From Persephonella sp. (GTDB lineage: Bacteria > Aquificota > Aquificia > Aquificales > Hydrogenothermaceae), in contig JALVKE010000006.1 in the NCBI GenBank assembly GCA_027028005.1, positions 1-46,606 on the forward strand: a stretch of 46,606 nt of DNA. Reading direction: 5' to 3'. This document shows positions 1 through 7,583 of this stretch, one piece after another. Positions within the stretch are counted from its first letter, which is position 1, and each line of letters opens with the position of its first letter. Under the pieces are notes generated by a model. That model was not told the DNA's origin. It ran no database searches and saw only the letters and a list, made by a program, of their open reading frames with translations. The position numbers and the translations under genes were made by a program.

Positions 1-9
1 ATTGAATAT

Positions 10-97
10 GGAGGAGTCGCCTAGCCTGGCCAATGGCGGGAGACTGTAAATCTCCTGGCGTATGCCTGCGCAGGTTCGAATCCTGCCTCCTCCACCA
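10..97 (+). tRNA. tRNA-Tyr (anticodon GTA)
   Basis: The acceptor stem GGAGGAG pairs with CTCCTCC. The anticodon loop ctGTAaa reads Tyr codons. A long variable arm makes it a class II tRNA, as bacterial tRNA-Tyr is. The T-arm contains GGTTCGAATCC. The discriminator A and the CCA tail (95-97) are encoded. Confidence 0.96.
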
Positions 98-106
98 TTT
101 AATTAT

Positions 107-182
107 GCGGGAGTAGCTCAGCTGGTAGAGCATCTGCCTTCCAAGCAGATGGTCGCGGGTTCGAGTCCCGTCTCCCGCTCCA
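107..182 (+). tRNA. tRNA-Gly (anticodon TCC)
   Basis: Acceptor stem GCGGGAG/CTCCCGC, D-arm with AGCTCAGCTGGTAGAGC, anticodon loop ctTCCaa, T-loop GGTTCGAGTCC, discriminator T and encoded CCA (180-182). It lies 9 bp after tRNA-Tyr and is probably co-transcribed with it. The Tyr-Gly pair is a common bacterial tRNA cluster. Confidence 0.96.
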
Positions 183-333
183 TTAAAAATATTTAACTTT
201 TTCATTTAGTCTTATTTTTTTTACCCTTTCTATTCTAACAATTTCCGATTTTTATCATCTTTCTTGATATCTCAGTTTATATATTTTTGATAATTTCGGT
301 TATTAAAATATCTGAATATTTTTTATCTATTAA

Positions 334-363
334 TTGAAATCTGATCTCAATTTAAGTTAAAAT
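334..363 (+). promoter_or_regulatory. sigma-70-type promoter of the barrel protein gene
   Basis: A -35 box TTGAAA (334-339) and a -10 box TAAAAT (358-363) are separated by 18 bp. They lie just before the AGGAGG ribosome binding site at 377-382. The match is good but comes from consensus only. Confidence 0.5.
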
Positions 364-390
364 GTAAGAAAAAAATAGGAGGCCATGAAA

Positions 391-1404
391 ATGGGCTTAA
401 GAAAAATTTATCATTTTTTAACATTGTTACTTTTCTTTCTCTTAGCAGGAAAAAGCTTCTCTCAAGGAACAGAAAAGCCTTTCATTCTTGAACATATTCT
501 TCATAAACATATCATTCATTTCTCAAATACAACTGTATATCAGCAAATAAAAGGATATGGAGCTGTCTATAATGCTTCTCATCTTTTTGCTACTATAGAT
601 ATAACAGCTTCAGATGAAGTTTTTCTTAATGCTTCCATTGCCTTTGGAAACGGCGTAACTGAATATTTAGAAAAAGATGGCTTTTCTTTATCAACAACTG
701 CTGATGACTTGGAAGATTACTTAAAGGATATAAACGATACAGGTAGAAAGTATCTTCTAGAAGCTTATTATCAAAAAACAGTAGATAAAATGACAGTTGC
801 CCTAGGACTTATAGACTCAACAGCTTTTATTGATACAAATAAATACGCAAATGACGAGAATTTACAGTTTTTAAATGATGCTTTTGTTAATAACCCAATA
901 GCTGTTCTACCTTCTTACAACCCAGGTATCTACATGAATTATCAGCTTAAAGGGAATTTATCTTTTTCTGGAGTTTATATAACAAATGATCCAGATAAGG
1001 GAAATGTAGGAATTGTTGAGATCGATTACGAAAAAGATAATCTAACAGTAAGACCTTACTACTATTATCTATTTGGAACAGAAGAAAATAAAGGTTTTGG
1101 AGTATCAGGGGATTTCAATATAAATGAAAAAACAGGTTTATTTTTTAGAGGAGGTTATTCAACTACAGAATACAAATATTTCATTAGTGGTGGTTGTCAG
1201 ATCTCAAATTTATTTTTTGCAAAGGACAAAATAGGATTAGGCTATGGATATATAGAAGGGAATGATGTAAAAGATATTAATGTATTTGAAGGTTACTATG
1301 AAATATCCCTATTAAAAAGACTTTATACATCAGTTGATATTCAATATATAGACGAATATAAATCTCGTTTTGTGTATGGAGGAAGAATTTATTTTTCTTA
1401 CTAA
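391..1404 (+). CDS. putative outer-membrane beta-barrel protein
   Basis: The product begins with a positively charged stretch and a hydrophobic signal peptide that probably ends near SFSQG. The mature part is rich in alternating aromatic and polar strands (for example RPYYYYLFG and LFFRGGYSTTEYKYF) and ends in an aromatic residue (RIYFSY). This pattern is typical of a small porin or other outer-membrane barrel, but I recognise no named family. The first in-frame ATG is at 385, only 2 bp after AGGAGG. The ATG at 391, 8 bp after it, is the better start (337 aa). It is a monocistronic unit between the tRNA pair and the por operon. No clear intrinsic terminator follows. Function is unknown. Confidence 0.75.
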   Translation: MGLRKIYHFLTLLLFFLLAGKSFSQGTEKPFILEHILHKHIIHFSNTTVYQQIKGYGAVYNASHLFATIDITASDEVFLNASIAFGNGVTEYLEKDGFSLSTTADDLEDYLKDINDTGRKYLLEAYYQKTVDKMTVALGLIDSTAFIDTNKYANDENLQFLNDAFVNNPIAVLPSYNPGIYMNYQLKGNLSFSGVYITNDPDKGNVGIVEIDYEKDNLTVRPYYYYLFGTEENKGFGVSGDFNINEKTGLFFRGGYSTTEYKYFISGGCQISNLFFAKDKIGLGYGYIEGNDVKDINVFEGYYEISLLKRLYTSVDIQYIDEYKSRFVYGGRIYFSY

Positions 1405-1591
1405 AATCTTTAAATATGGTTATGTGAACCACTAAAATTTATGGATCTTTTAGTAACTTGTTAAGTTATTACAGCTACTTTCGCTTTTCTATACATTTTA
1501 ACTCTAATTCTTCTTTTCTAAATCTAAAATTATCCTGGCTGATTTTGTATTTAACTTATTGATATGTTATATTTTTTGAGAGAATTGTTTG

Positions 1592-1606
1592 TATAACAAC
1601 GTTATA
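1592..1606. promoter_or_regulatory. palindrome upstream of the por operon
   Basis: TATAAC-AAC-GTTATA is a perfect 6-bp inverted repeat that ends 5 bp before the ribosome binding site GAGGAGG. It could be an operator, or a short hairpin in the 5' leader. No convincing -35/-10 pair with normal spacing was found around it. Confidence 0.3.
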
Positions 1607-1625
1607 AAAAGAGGAGGTTTATATA

Positions 1626-2225
1626 ATGGTGACTGCTACAGATAAGAGCATGAGAGAAATTAGATGGCATGGTAGAGGTGGTCAGGGAACAGTTACAGCT
1701 GCAAAAATGCTTGCCTCTGCTGCGATAATTAGAGGAAAGCATGGACAGGCAATGCCAGAATTTGGTCTTGAGAGATCGGGAACTCCTGTTAAAGTTTCAA
1801 CAAGAATAAGTGATCAATATATAAACACAAGAGCACCTGTTGAACATCCTGAAATAGTAATAATAACAGACCCTTCTCTTATGTTTACTATCAAAGATAT
1901 AATCAAGGCTGGAACAGATGAAAATACAGTTTTTGTAGTAAACACAAATTTCCCAGCAGACAAAGTGAGAAAAATCCTTGATATTCCTAATAATGAACTT
2001 TGGCTTGTTGACGCTTCAAAAATAGCATTAGAAGAGTTTGGAAGAAATATTCCAAACACAGCTGTTTTAGGAGCTGTATCCAAAGCTACAGGAATTGTTG
2101 ATTTAGAAGCTTTAGAGCAGGAGATAACTGAAGCTTTCGAGGCATCTTCAAAACTTAGAGCCTTACTTCCTCAAAACTTAAAAGCCTTAAAAAGAGGATA
2201 TGAAGAGGTTTATAAAGCTGAATAA
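1626..2225 (+). CDS. porG: pyruvate/2-oxoacid:ferredoxin oxidoreductase, gamma subunit
   Basis: This is the gamma subunit of a four-subunit 2-oxoacid:ferredoxin oxidoreductase. The family motif HGRGGQGTVTAAKMLA occurs near residues 14-29 and is followed by QAMPEFGLERSGTPV, both hallmarks of gamma subunits, which help bind CoA. The length of 199 aa is normal. A GAGGAGG site precedes the ATG. It is the first of four genes in the order gamma-delta-alpha-beta. In an autotroph with a reductive TCA cycle this enzyme makes pyruvate from acetyl-CoA and CO2 with reduced ferredoxin. The alternative is 2-oxoglutarate:ferredoxin oxidoreductase, but the alpha and beta subunits look more like pyruvate synthase. 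Confidence 0.92.
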   Translation: MVTATDKSMREIRWHGRGGQGTVTAAKMLASAAIIRGKHGQAMPEFGLERSGTPVKVSTRISDQYINTRAPVEHPEIVIITDPSLMFTIKDIIKAGTDENTVFVVNTNFPADKVRKILDIPNNELWLVDASKIALEEFGRNIPNTAVLGAVSKATGIVDLEALEQEITEAFEASSKLRALLPQNLKALKRGYEEVYKAE

Positions 2226-2296
2226 TCTCATAAAATCAAACAGTGTTTGAAAATACAATTACAACTAGAACCTTAAGAAAAAGGAGGATTATATAA

Positions 2297-2617
2297 ATGA
2301 GTTATGAACTTAAACCATGGCATGAAATACCAATAGGCTCAATAGTTCCAGAACCAGGATCAAGTAGGGTGAACCATACTGGTTCTTGGAGAATGCTTAG
2401 ACCTGTTCTAAACTATGATAAGTGCACTCACTGTCTTATCTGCTGGATTTTCTGCCCAGATGATTCTATACCTGTGTCTCCTCAGGAAAGATTTGAAACA
2501 GATTTTGAGTACTGTAAAGGTTGTGGAATTTGTGCTGTAGAATGTCCTTACGATGCTCTTGAAATGGTTCCAGAAATGGAAATTAAACTCAAAGAGCTAG
2601 AAGAAGAAATAGGTTAA
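2297..2617 (+). CDS. porD: pyruvate:ferredoxin oxidoreductase, delta subunit (2x[4Fe-4S])
   Basis: A 106-aa ferredoxin-like electron-transfer subunit. Two CxxCxxCxxxCP clusters are visible: CTHCLICWIFCP and CKGCGICAVECP. Each should hold one [4Fe-4S] cluster that passes electrons between the catalytic beta subunit and external ferredoxin. The N-terminal part (SRVNHTGSWRMLRPVL) is the usual delta-subunit lead-in before the first cluster. AAGGAGG precedes the ATG. A 71-bp gap separates it from porG and contains a small perfect dyad CAAACA-G-TGTTTG (2239-2251). Confidence 0.94.
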   Translation: MSYELKPWHEIPIGSIVPEPGSSRVNHTGSWRMLRPVLNYDKCTHCLICWIFCPDDSIPVSPQERFETDFEYCKGCGICAVECPYDALEMVPEMEIKLKELEEEIG

Positions 2618-2636
2618 AAATAGGGAGGTTTAAAAT

Positions 2637-3830
2637 ATGGCTCAAACAAAAGTTGTAGCATTAACAGGTAATCAAGCCGCTGCTGAGGCTATGAGGCAGA
2701 TAAACTTTGATGTAGCAGCGGTTTATCCAATATCTCCACAGACAGAGTTAATGGGTTTCTTTGCTGAGTATGTGGCAAATGGTGAAGTTGATACAGAGAT
2801 GATAGCTGTTGATGGTGAACACTCTGCAATGGCAACATGTATTGGGGCAGCAGCAGCAGGTGCAAGAACAATAACAGCTTCAGCTGGTCCCGGTATCGCT
2901 TATATGGTAGAAAACCTTTATGTAGCATCAGGAATGAGAATTCCTATTGTTCTTTTAGATGTTAACAGGGCATTATCTGCACCACTTTCTATCCACTGTG
3001 ACCACGCAGATAGTATGCTTACAAGGGATACAAGCTGGATTTCTATTTTCTCAGAAAATGCACAGGAAGCCTATCACAATATTATTATGTCTGTAAAAAT
3101 CTCAGAAAAGGCAATGTTCCCAATTATTGTTAACTACGACGGATATATTGTTTCTCACTCAATTGAGGACGTAGAAATCTTAGATGATGAAACAGTTAGA
3201 AATTTTGTTGGACCATCTGATATTCATAGAATTCCATATCCACTTTTAGATGTTGAGAAACCAGTTACATACGGTGCTACTGCCCAACCTGACTACTATA
3301 CAGAATGTAAGTATCAACAGCATGTTGATTTCCTAAAGGTATATGACATAGTTAAAGAAGTATTTGCAGAATTTGCAGAAATTACAGGAAAACATTATGA
3401 CTTTATAGAGGAATACAAAACTGAAGATGCAGAATACATTGGAATTTCAATGGGTTCATCCTTTGGAACACTTAAAGATGCTGTTGATAGATTAAGAGAG
3501 CAAGGCAAAAAAGTAGGAGCTATAAAAATAAGGCTCTACAGACCATTTCCTGCTAAAGAGATAGCTAAGGCTCTTTCAAAAGCAAAAGGTGTAGCTGTTT
3601 TAGATAGAGCTGACTCTTTTGATGGAATAGGTGGACCACTATTCAAAGATATTGTTACATCTTTAATGTGGACTGAGAATAAACCTCTTGTTCACAACTT
3701 TATCTATGGACTTGGTGGAAGAGAAGTTCATGAAGAAGAATTTATGAAAGCTTTTGATAGAGTTGAACGCCTTGAAAAAGGCATTGATACAAGAGACAGC
3801 TTTGTAGAATACTTACAAGTGAGGGAGTAA
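2637..3830 (+). CDS. porA: pyruvate:ferredoxin oxidoreductase, alpha subunit
   Basis: A 397-aa alpha subunit containing the pyrimidine-binding domain for thiamine pyrophosphate and the transketolase C-terminal region. The start GNQAAAEAMRQINFDVAAVY-PISPQTE is the classic PorA N-terminus. Residues near NRALSAPLSIHCDHADSM and the DGYIVSH motif follow the pyruvate synthase pattern, which favours pyruvate over 2-oxoglutarate as substrate. The start has AGGGAGG. It ends 2 bp before porB, so the two are translated as a tight pair. Confidence 0.93.
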   Translation: MAQTKVVALTGNQAAAEAMRQINFDVAAVYPISPQTELMGFFAEYVANGEVDTEMIAVDGEHSAMATCIGAAAAGARTITASAGPGIAYMVENLYVASGMRIPIVLLDVNRALSAPLSIHCDHADSMLTRDTSWISIFSENAQEAYHNIIMSVKISEKAMFPIIVNYDGYIVSHSIEDVEILDDETVRNFVGPSDIHRIPYPLLDVEKPVTYGATAQPDYYTECKYQQHVDFLKVYDIVKEVFAEFAEITGKHYDFIEEYKTEDAEYIGISMGSSFGTLKDAVDRLREQGKKVGAIKIRLYRPFPAKEIAKALSKAKGVAVLDRADSFDGIGGPLFKDIVTSLMWTENKPLVHNFIYGLGGREVHEEEFMKAFDRVERLEKGIDTRDSFVEYLQVRE

Positions 3831-3832
3831 TC

Positions 3833-4861
3833 ATGGCAAAAAAGAGACCTATAGCTTTACTTTCAGAGTTAGCTTCACATAGAGAAACTTTCGGAGACCA
3901 GATGCCATTAGCACCTGGTCATAGAATGTGTATCGGTTGTGGTATACCACCGATTGTAAATGAGATTTTACTTGCAATAAATGAACCTGTTATTGTTGCT
4001 AACGCAACAGGTTGTCTTGAAGTTACAACAGGTGTTTATCCTGTTACTGCCTGGAATGTTCCTTGGATACACGTAAACTTCCAGTCAACTGCAACTGTTG
4101 CAGCAGGTGTTGAAGCTGCATACAAAGTTCTAAAGAAAAAAGGTGTTTTACCTGAAGATAAAAAAATTCATGTTGTTGCTTTTGGTGGAGACGGTGGAAC
4201 TTATGATATAGGATTTCAGGCTTTATCAGCTACAGCTGAAAGGGGACACGATATTCTTTATGTTTGTTATAACAACGAAGGATATCAGAACACAGGATAT
4301 CAAAGGTCTTCAGCAACACCAATAGGTGCTTATACGAAAACAACTCCTGTTGGAAAAGCACAAGTAGGTAAAGAGGAACCAAGAAAAGACCTTACGATGA
4401 TAATGGCTGCCCATGGAATTCCTTATGTAGCACAGGCTTCTCCTCATATATTCAGGGATCTTACAAAGAAAACTAAAAAAGCAATGTCAATGCCTGGATT
4501 TAAATTTATGAATGTTCTTGAGCCTTGTACACTCTCCTGGAGATTTGCTCCAGAAGATACAATGAGACTTGCTAAGCTTGCAGTAGAAACAAGATACTGG
4601 CCTATATATGAAGTTATAGACGGAAAATACTGGAAAGTTAATATAAAACCAAAAAGACCTAAACCAATTGAAGAGTATATTGCTGCCCAGCCAAGATGGA
4701 AGCACGTTCTTAAGTATCCTGAAGTTCTTGAAAGAATTCAAAAAGAAGTTGATGAAAAATGGAGACTTCTTCTTCACCTTGAAGAGATGTCTAAAAAACT
4801 TGCTGAAGAAGAAGGAGTTGACTACGAAGCATTATTTAAACTTCCTGAAGAAGAAGCTTAA
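3833..4861 (+). CDS. porB: pyruvate:ferredoxin oxidoreductase, beta subunit
   Basis: The catalytic TPP-binding beta subunit, 342 aa. Cysteines C33 and C36 (MCIGCG), the Cys of ATGCLEV and a later EPCTLSW cysteine are the expected ligands of the [4Fe-4S] cluster. The TPP/Mg motif runs from GDGGTYDIGFQAL to CYNNEGYQNTG. The GAGGGAG ribosome binding site overlaps the end of porA. The last about 35 residues are a charged helical extension rich in Glu and Lys. A terminator follows directly. No porE-like fifth gene, known from some Aquificales operons, is present here. Confidence 0.94.
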   Translation: MAKKRPIALLSELASHRETFGDQMPLAPGHRMCIGCGIPPIVNEILLAINEPVIVANATGCLEVTTGVYPVTAWNVPWIHVNFQSTATVAAGVEAAYKVLKKKGVLPEDKKIHVVAFGGDGGTYDIGFQALSATAERGHDILYVCYNNEGYQNTGYQRSSATPIGAYTKTTPVGKAQVGKEEPRKDLTMIMAAHGIPYVAQASPHIFRDLTKKTKKAMSMPGFKFMNVLEPCTLSWRFAPEDTMRLAKLAVETRYWPIYEVIDGKYWKVNIKPKRPKPIEEYIAAQPRWKHVLKYPEVLERIQKEVDEKWRLLLHLEEMSKKLAEEEGVDYEALFKLPEEEA

Positions 4862-4870
4862 TATCTTAAC

Positions 4871-4900
4871 AGAGGGGTCTCTAAGACCTCTCTTCTTTTC
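4871..4900 (+). terminator. intrinsic terminator of the por operon
   Basis: A 10-bp stem AGAGGGGTCT/AGACCTCTCT with one G-T pair and loop CTA is followed by the T-rich tail TCTTTTC. It begins about 10 bp after the porB stop. Confidence 0.85.
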
Positions 4901-4952
4901 ATATTTAAATTTCTTTAATATTTACATCAAAGTATTTTAACTTGGTGATTTT

Positions 4953-6110
4953 ATGGAATTAATAAAAAAATATTGGTTAGGTTTTTTTGCAGTTATTCTT
5001 TTTTTACTATCTGCATACCTTATTTACTTGAAACTAAATCCTAAACAACTTCCACCAAATCTTGTAATGGGAACTGGAAGAATAGATGGAGATCTAATAA
5101 ATATAAACACAAAATATCCAGGAAGAATTGAAAAACTTTTTGTTGATGAAGGAGATAGCATTAGAAAAAATCAACTTATAGCTATAATAAAAAGCGATGA
5201 GTATGAAGCACAGGAAGAAGCTATAGAAGCTGAGATATCTGCAAGAAAAAAAGAGGTAGAGGTAAAAAATATTCAGCTTAATATAACAAAAGAAGCTCTT
5301 CCTGAAGATGTAAAGAAAGCACTTTCTTTTGTAGAAGTAAGTAACTCCATGCTAAAAGAACTTGAAAAAAACATACAAGCTTTAGAAAAAGTTGTAGAGC
5401 AGGATAAAAAAGATTTTGAGAGATTTAAAAAACTATCTGAAAAAGACCTATTCCCAAAAGAAAAATTTGAAAAAATAAAACTAAAACTTGAAACAGATAT
5501 AGATAAGCTAAAAGCCCTTAGAGAAAAAAGAAAACAGATTTTAGCAAAGATAAAAGTCTCAAAAAGCACGCTAAAGCAGGCAAAGGCTTCTTTAAAAAAA
5601 ATACAAGCTTTAAAGAAAGAGATAGAAGTTTTAAAGGCTAGTATAAAAGCTTTAAAAGCAAAGAAAAAACAGATTGAATCTGTTTTAAATGAGCTTAAGA
5701 TAAAATCCCCTATAGATGGGTATGTTGTTGATAAAATTGCCAATGCAGGAGAAGTTTTAGGAGCAGGAATGACAGTAGTTACTGCCATTGATCCTAATGA
5801 GCTTTATTTGAAAATGTATGTTGATACCATTGAAAATGGAAAGATAAAAATAGGTGATAAGGGAGAAATATTCCTTGATGCTTATCCTAACAAGCCTATT
5901 CCTGCTATCGTTGTTAAAATTGCAAAAAAAGCAGAATTTACCCCAAAAGAAGTTGCAGTACGAGAAGACAGAATTCAAAGGGTTTATGCAGTTCATTTAA
6001 AACCTGTTAAACCAAGTCCTTTATTAAAACTTGGTCTTCCAGCAATTGGAGTTATTTCTTTAAATGGAAAAAACTTACCTAAAAGCTTAAAAGAACTACC
6101 AGAATTATAA
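4953..6110 (+). CDS. HlyD-family membrane fusion (adaptor) protein
   Basis: A periplasmic adaptor of a multidrug or secretion efflux system, 385 aa. One membrane segment lies near residues 8-27. A first lipoyl half (RIEKLFVDEGDSIRKNQLIA) is followed by a long Lys/Glu-rich coiled coil over about residues 85-245. The second lipoyl half (IKSPIDGYVVDKIANAGEVL) and a beta-barrel domain come next. No transporter follows it. The next genes are small proteins and then TolC, so its inner-membrane partner is unknown. The upstream GGTGA is a weak ribosome binding site. Confidence 0.85.
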   Translation: MELIKKYWLGFFAVILFLLSAYLIYLKLNPKQLPPNLVMGTGRIDGDLININTKYPGRIEKLFVDEGDSIRKNQLIAIIKSDEYEAQEEAIEAEISARKKEVEVKNIQLNITKEALPEDVKKALSFVEVSNSMLKELEKNIQALEKVVEQDKKDFERFKKLSEKDLFPKEKFEKIKLKLETDIDKLKALREKRKQILAKIKVSKSTLKQAKASLKKIQALKKEIEVLKASIKALKAKKKQIESVLNELKIKSPIDGYVVDKIANAGEVLGAGMTVVTAIDPNELYLKMYVDTIENGKIKIGDKGEIFLDAYPNKPIPAIVVKIAKKAEFTPKEVAVREDRIQRVYAVHLKPVKPSPLLKLGLPAIGVISLNGKNLPKSLKELPEL

Positions 6111-6257
6111 ATTTTTGTTTAGTATTTTAACTGTAGGGATTAATGTCTACTATTATACAGATAAGGGTAAGTATAGAAATATAATAATCTTCATGGTTTA
6201 TTACCTTTCTTATCCAATATTTTAAATTTTGTAATATTTAATTTGGAGGAATAAGAT

Positions 6258-6506
6258 ATGAATATTAAAGAAATAAAAGAACTTGCTAAAAAATTTACAC
6301 CAGAACAGCTAGATAACTGTATAACTCAGGCTATAGAAAATGAAGGGCAAAATGAGTGTTATATAGGAGAAGACGTTTTAGAAGTTGTAAATACTTTAGC
6401 AAAAGCTCAAACAGTTAAGGAACTTATGGAACAAGGATTAAGTGAGATAGAAGCAATAAGAGAGCTTGCAAAAAGAATAAGAAAGGTTCAAGGAGCTGAA
6501 AAATAG
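6258..6506 (+). CDS. small acidic helical protein of unknown function
   Basis: An 82-aa soluble protein with a good GGAGGA site 8 bp before the ATG. It is mainly helical with an N-terminal KEIKELAKKFTPEQLDNCI stretch, a central NECYIGEDVLEVVNTLAKA and a C-terminal helix. It has two Cys (C21 and C35 approximately) and no membrane segment. I do not recognise a characterised family. The good ribosome binding site and protein-like composition support a real gene. A 147-bp gap upstream holds an imperfect hairpin (ATAAGGGTAAG with TTACCTTTCTTAT) and no gene. Confidence 0.65.
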   Translation: MNIKEIKELAKKFTPEQLDNCITQAIENEGQNECYIGEDVLEVVNTLAKAQTVKELMEQGLSEIEAIRELAKRIRKVQGAEK

Positions 6507-6588
6507 GCTTTTTATTAAATTTTCACCTTTTAAAAATATCTTAGTACTTGTAAAGTTCAAAATTGTATTCTCTTTTTTGAGGTTAATA

Positions 6589-7083
6589 ATGAAAAAAGCT
6601 CTACTTCTTTTTGCGTTAATGTGGAGAGATTATAAGAAGTTAAAAGAAGTAGAAAATTTATTAATACATATATATGGAAAAAAATTAGATGAAACTAATG
6701 AGTTTCACCTTCAATACTCAAAATACTATGAAAAAGAGATGGGAGAAGGTTTAAAAAAGAAATTCATTCTTATAGATAATCTTGTAGAAAAAGACAGGCT
6801 TCTAGATATAAAACTTACAAGTATGGAAGTTGAAAAAAGGTTTAGTGTAGATGGAAATAGAACAGTAAACATAGACCCTATCTATTTAGATGATTATCAA
6901 GTGGTTGTTGCATCTAAAAAAGATAAAGGAAGCAGAATATACCTTGGCAAAGGTGTTTTTGCAGAGCTTGAGCTACTGTATCATCATGGTTCATTTCAAC
7001 CTCTTATATGGACGTATCTTGATTATAAAGATAACATACCTTTCTTTAATGAGGTTAGAAAATACTATCTTCAAAAGGTATAA
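6589..7083 (+). CDS. DUF4416 family protein
   Basis: The protein (164 aa from this start) matches the pattern I know for DUF4416: YSKYYEKEMGEGLKKKF, then DIKLTSMEVEKRF, NIDPIYLDDYQVVVASKKD, RIYLGKGVFAELELLY and WTYLDYKD. The family is widespread in thermophiles and Deltaproteobacteria and has no established function. A TTG at 6577 is also in frame, but it would place the GAGG site inside the gene. The ATG at 6589 has GAGG 7 bp upstream and is preferred. It lies 28 bp before the Spy-like gene and may be co-transcribed with the efflux genes. Confidence 0.8.
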   Translation: MKKALLLFALMWRDYKKLKEVENLLIHIYGKKLDETNEFHLQYSKYYEKEMGEGLKKKFILIDNLVEKDRLLDIKLTSMEVEKRFSVDGNRTVNIDPIYLDDYQVVVASKKDKGSRIYLGKGVFAELELLYHHGSFQPLIWTYLDYKDNIPFFNEVRKYYLQKV

Positions 7084-7111
7084 TTGAAAATATACCACAC
7101 AGGAGGTTTAT

Positions 7112-7582
7112 ATGAAGAAAATATTACTTGTCTTTTTATTAATATACTCTTTAAACTCCCTTGCACAGGAAGAAAATCCTGCTTTATCAGAGTATAAAAA
7201 GATAGAAAGTATAGATAATGATGTTTTAAGCAACCAATGGATTGATAGCTATTTCTTAATCAAAAGAATTTCTTTATATCCACTTATTTTAGAGCATCTG
7301 GAAGATCTAGGTGTAACTCAAGAACAGCTTTTTAATATAAAAAAGTTTTATGTTGATAATTTTCCAACAATGCTGGAAAAAGCAAAGAGAGTAAAAGAGC
7401 TAGAAAATGAACTTTATGATCTTATACTTCATGGAGGGAACCCTAAATCTATTAAAGATAAAATAATAGAGATAGCAAAATTAAAAGCAGAGTTAACAGC
7501 TTACAATGTAAAAGAAGTTAGAACTATTCAGAATATTCTTACCACAGATCAGTATGAAAATCTTCTGGAGTATCTAAAATAA
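7112..7582 (+). CDS. periplasmic Spy/CpxP-like protein
   Basis: A 156-aa exported helical protein. The signal peptide runs to about NSLAQEE. The mature part has LGVTQEQLFNIKKFY in the middle and ends ILTTDQYENLLEYLK. The LTxxQ-type motifs at both places are the signature of the Spy/CpxP/heavy-metal-resistance superfamily of periplasmic chaperones and stress sensors. It starts after AGGAGG and ends 1 bp before tolC, so it is translated with the efflux genes. This suggests the pump answers envelope or metal stress. Identification rests on motif and topology, not on close similarity. Confidence 0.65.
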   Translation: MKKILLVFLLIYSLNSLAQEENPALSEYKKIESIDNDVLSNQWIDSYFLIKRISLYPLILEHLEDLGVTQEQLFNIKKFYVDNFPTMLEKAKRVKELENELYDLILHGGNPKSIKDKIIEIAKLKAELTAYNVKEVRTIQNILTTDQYENLLEYLK

Positions 7583-7583
7583 A

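Noticed and set aside
1451-1475. Terminator after the barrel protein gene
   Set aside because: The TAACTT/AAGTTA stem is short and AT-only and has no T tract.
5273-5788. 171-aa minus-strand ORF within the HlyD-like gene
   Set aside because: It is a shadow of the Lys/Glu-rich coiled coil, read as Phe/Ser-rich sequence, without its own ribosome binding site.
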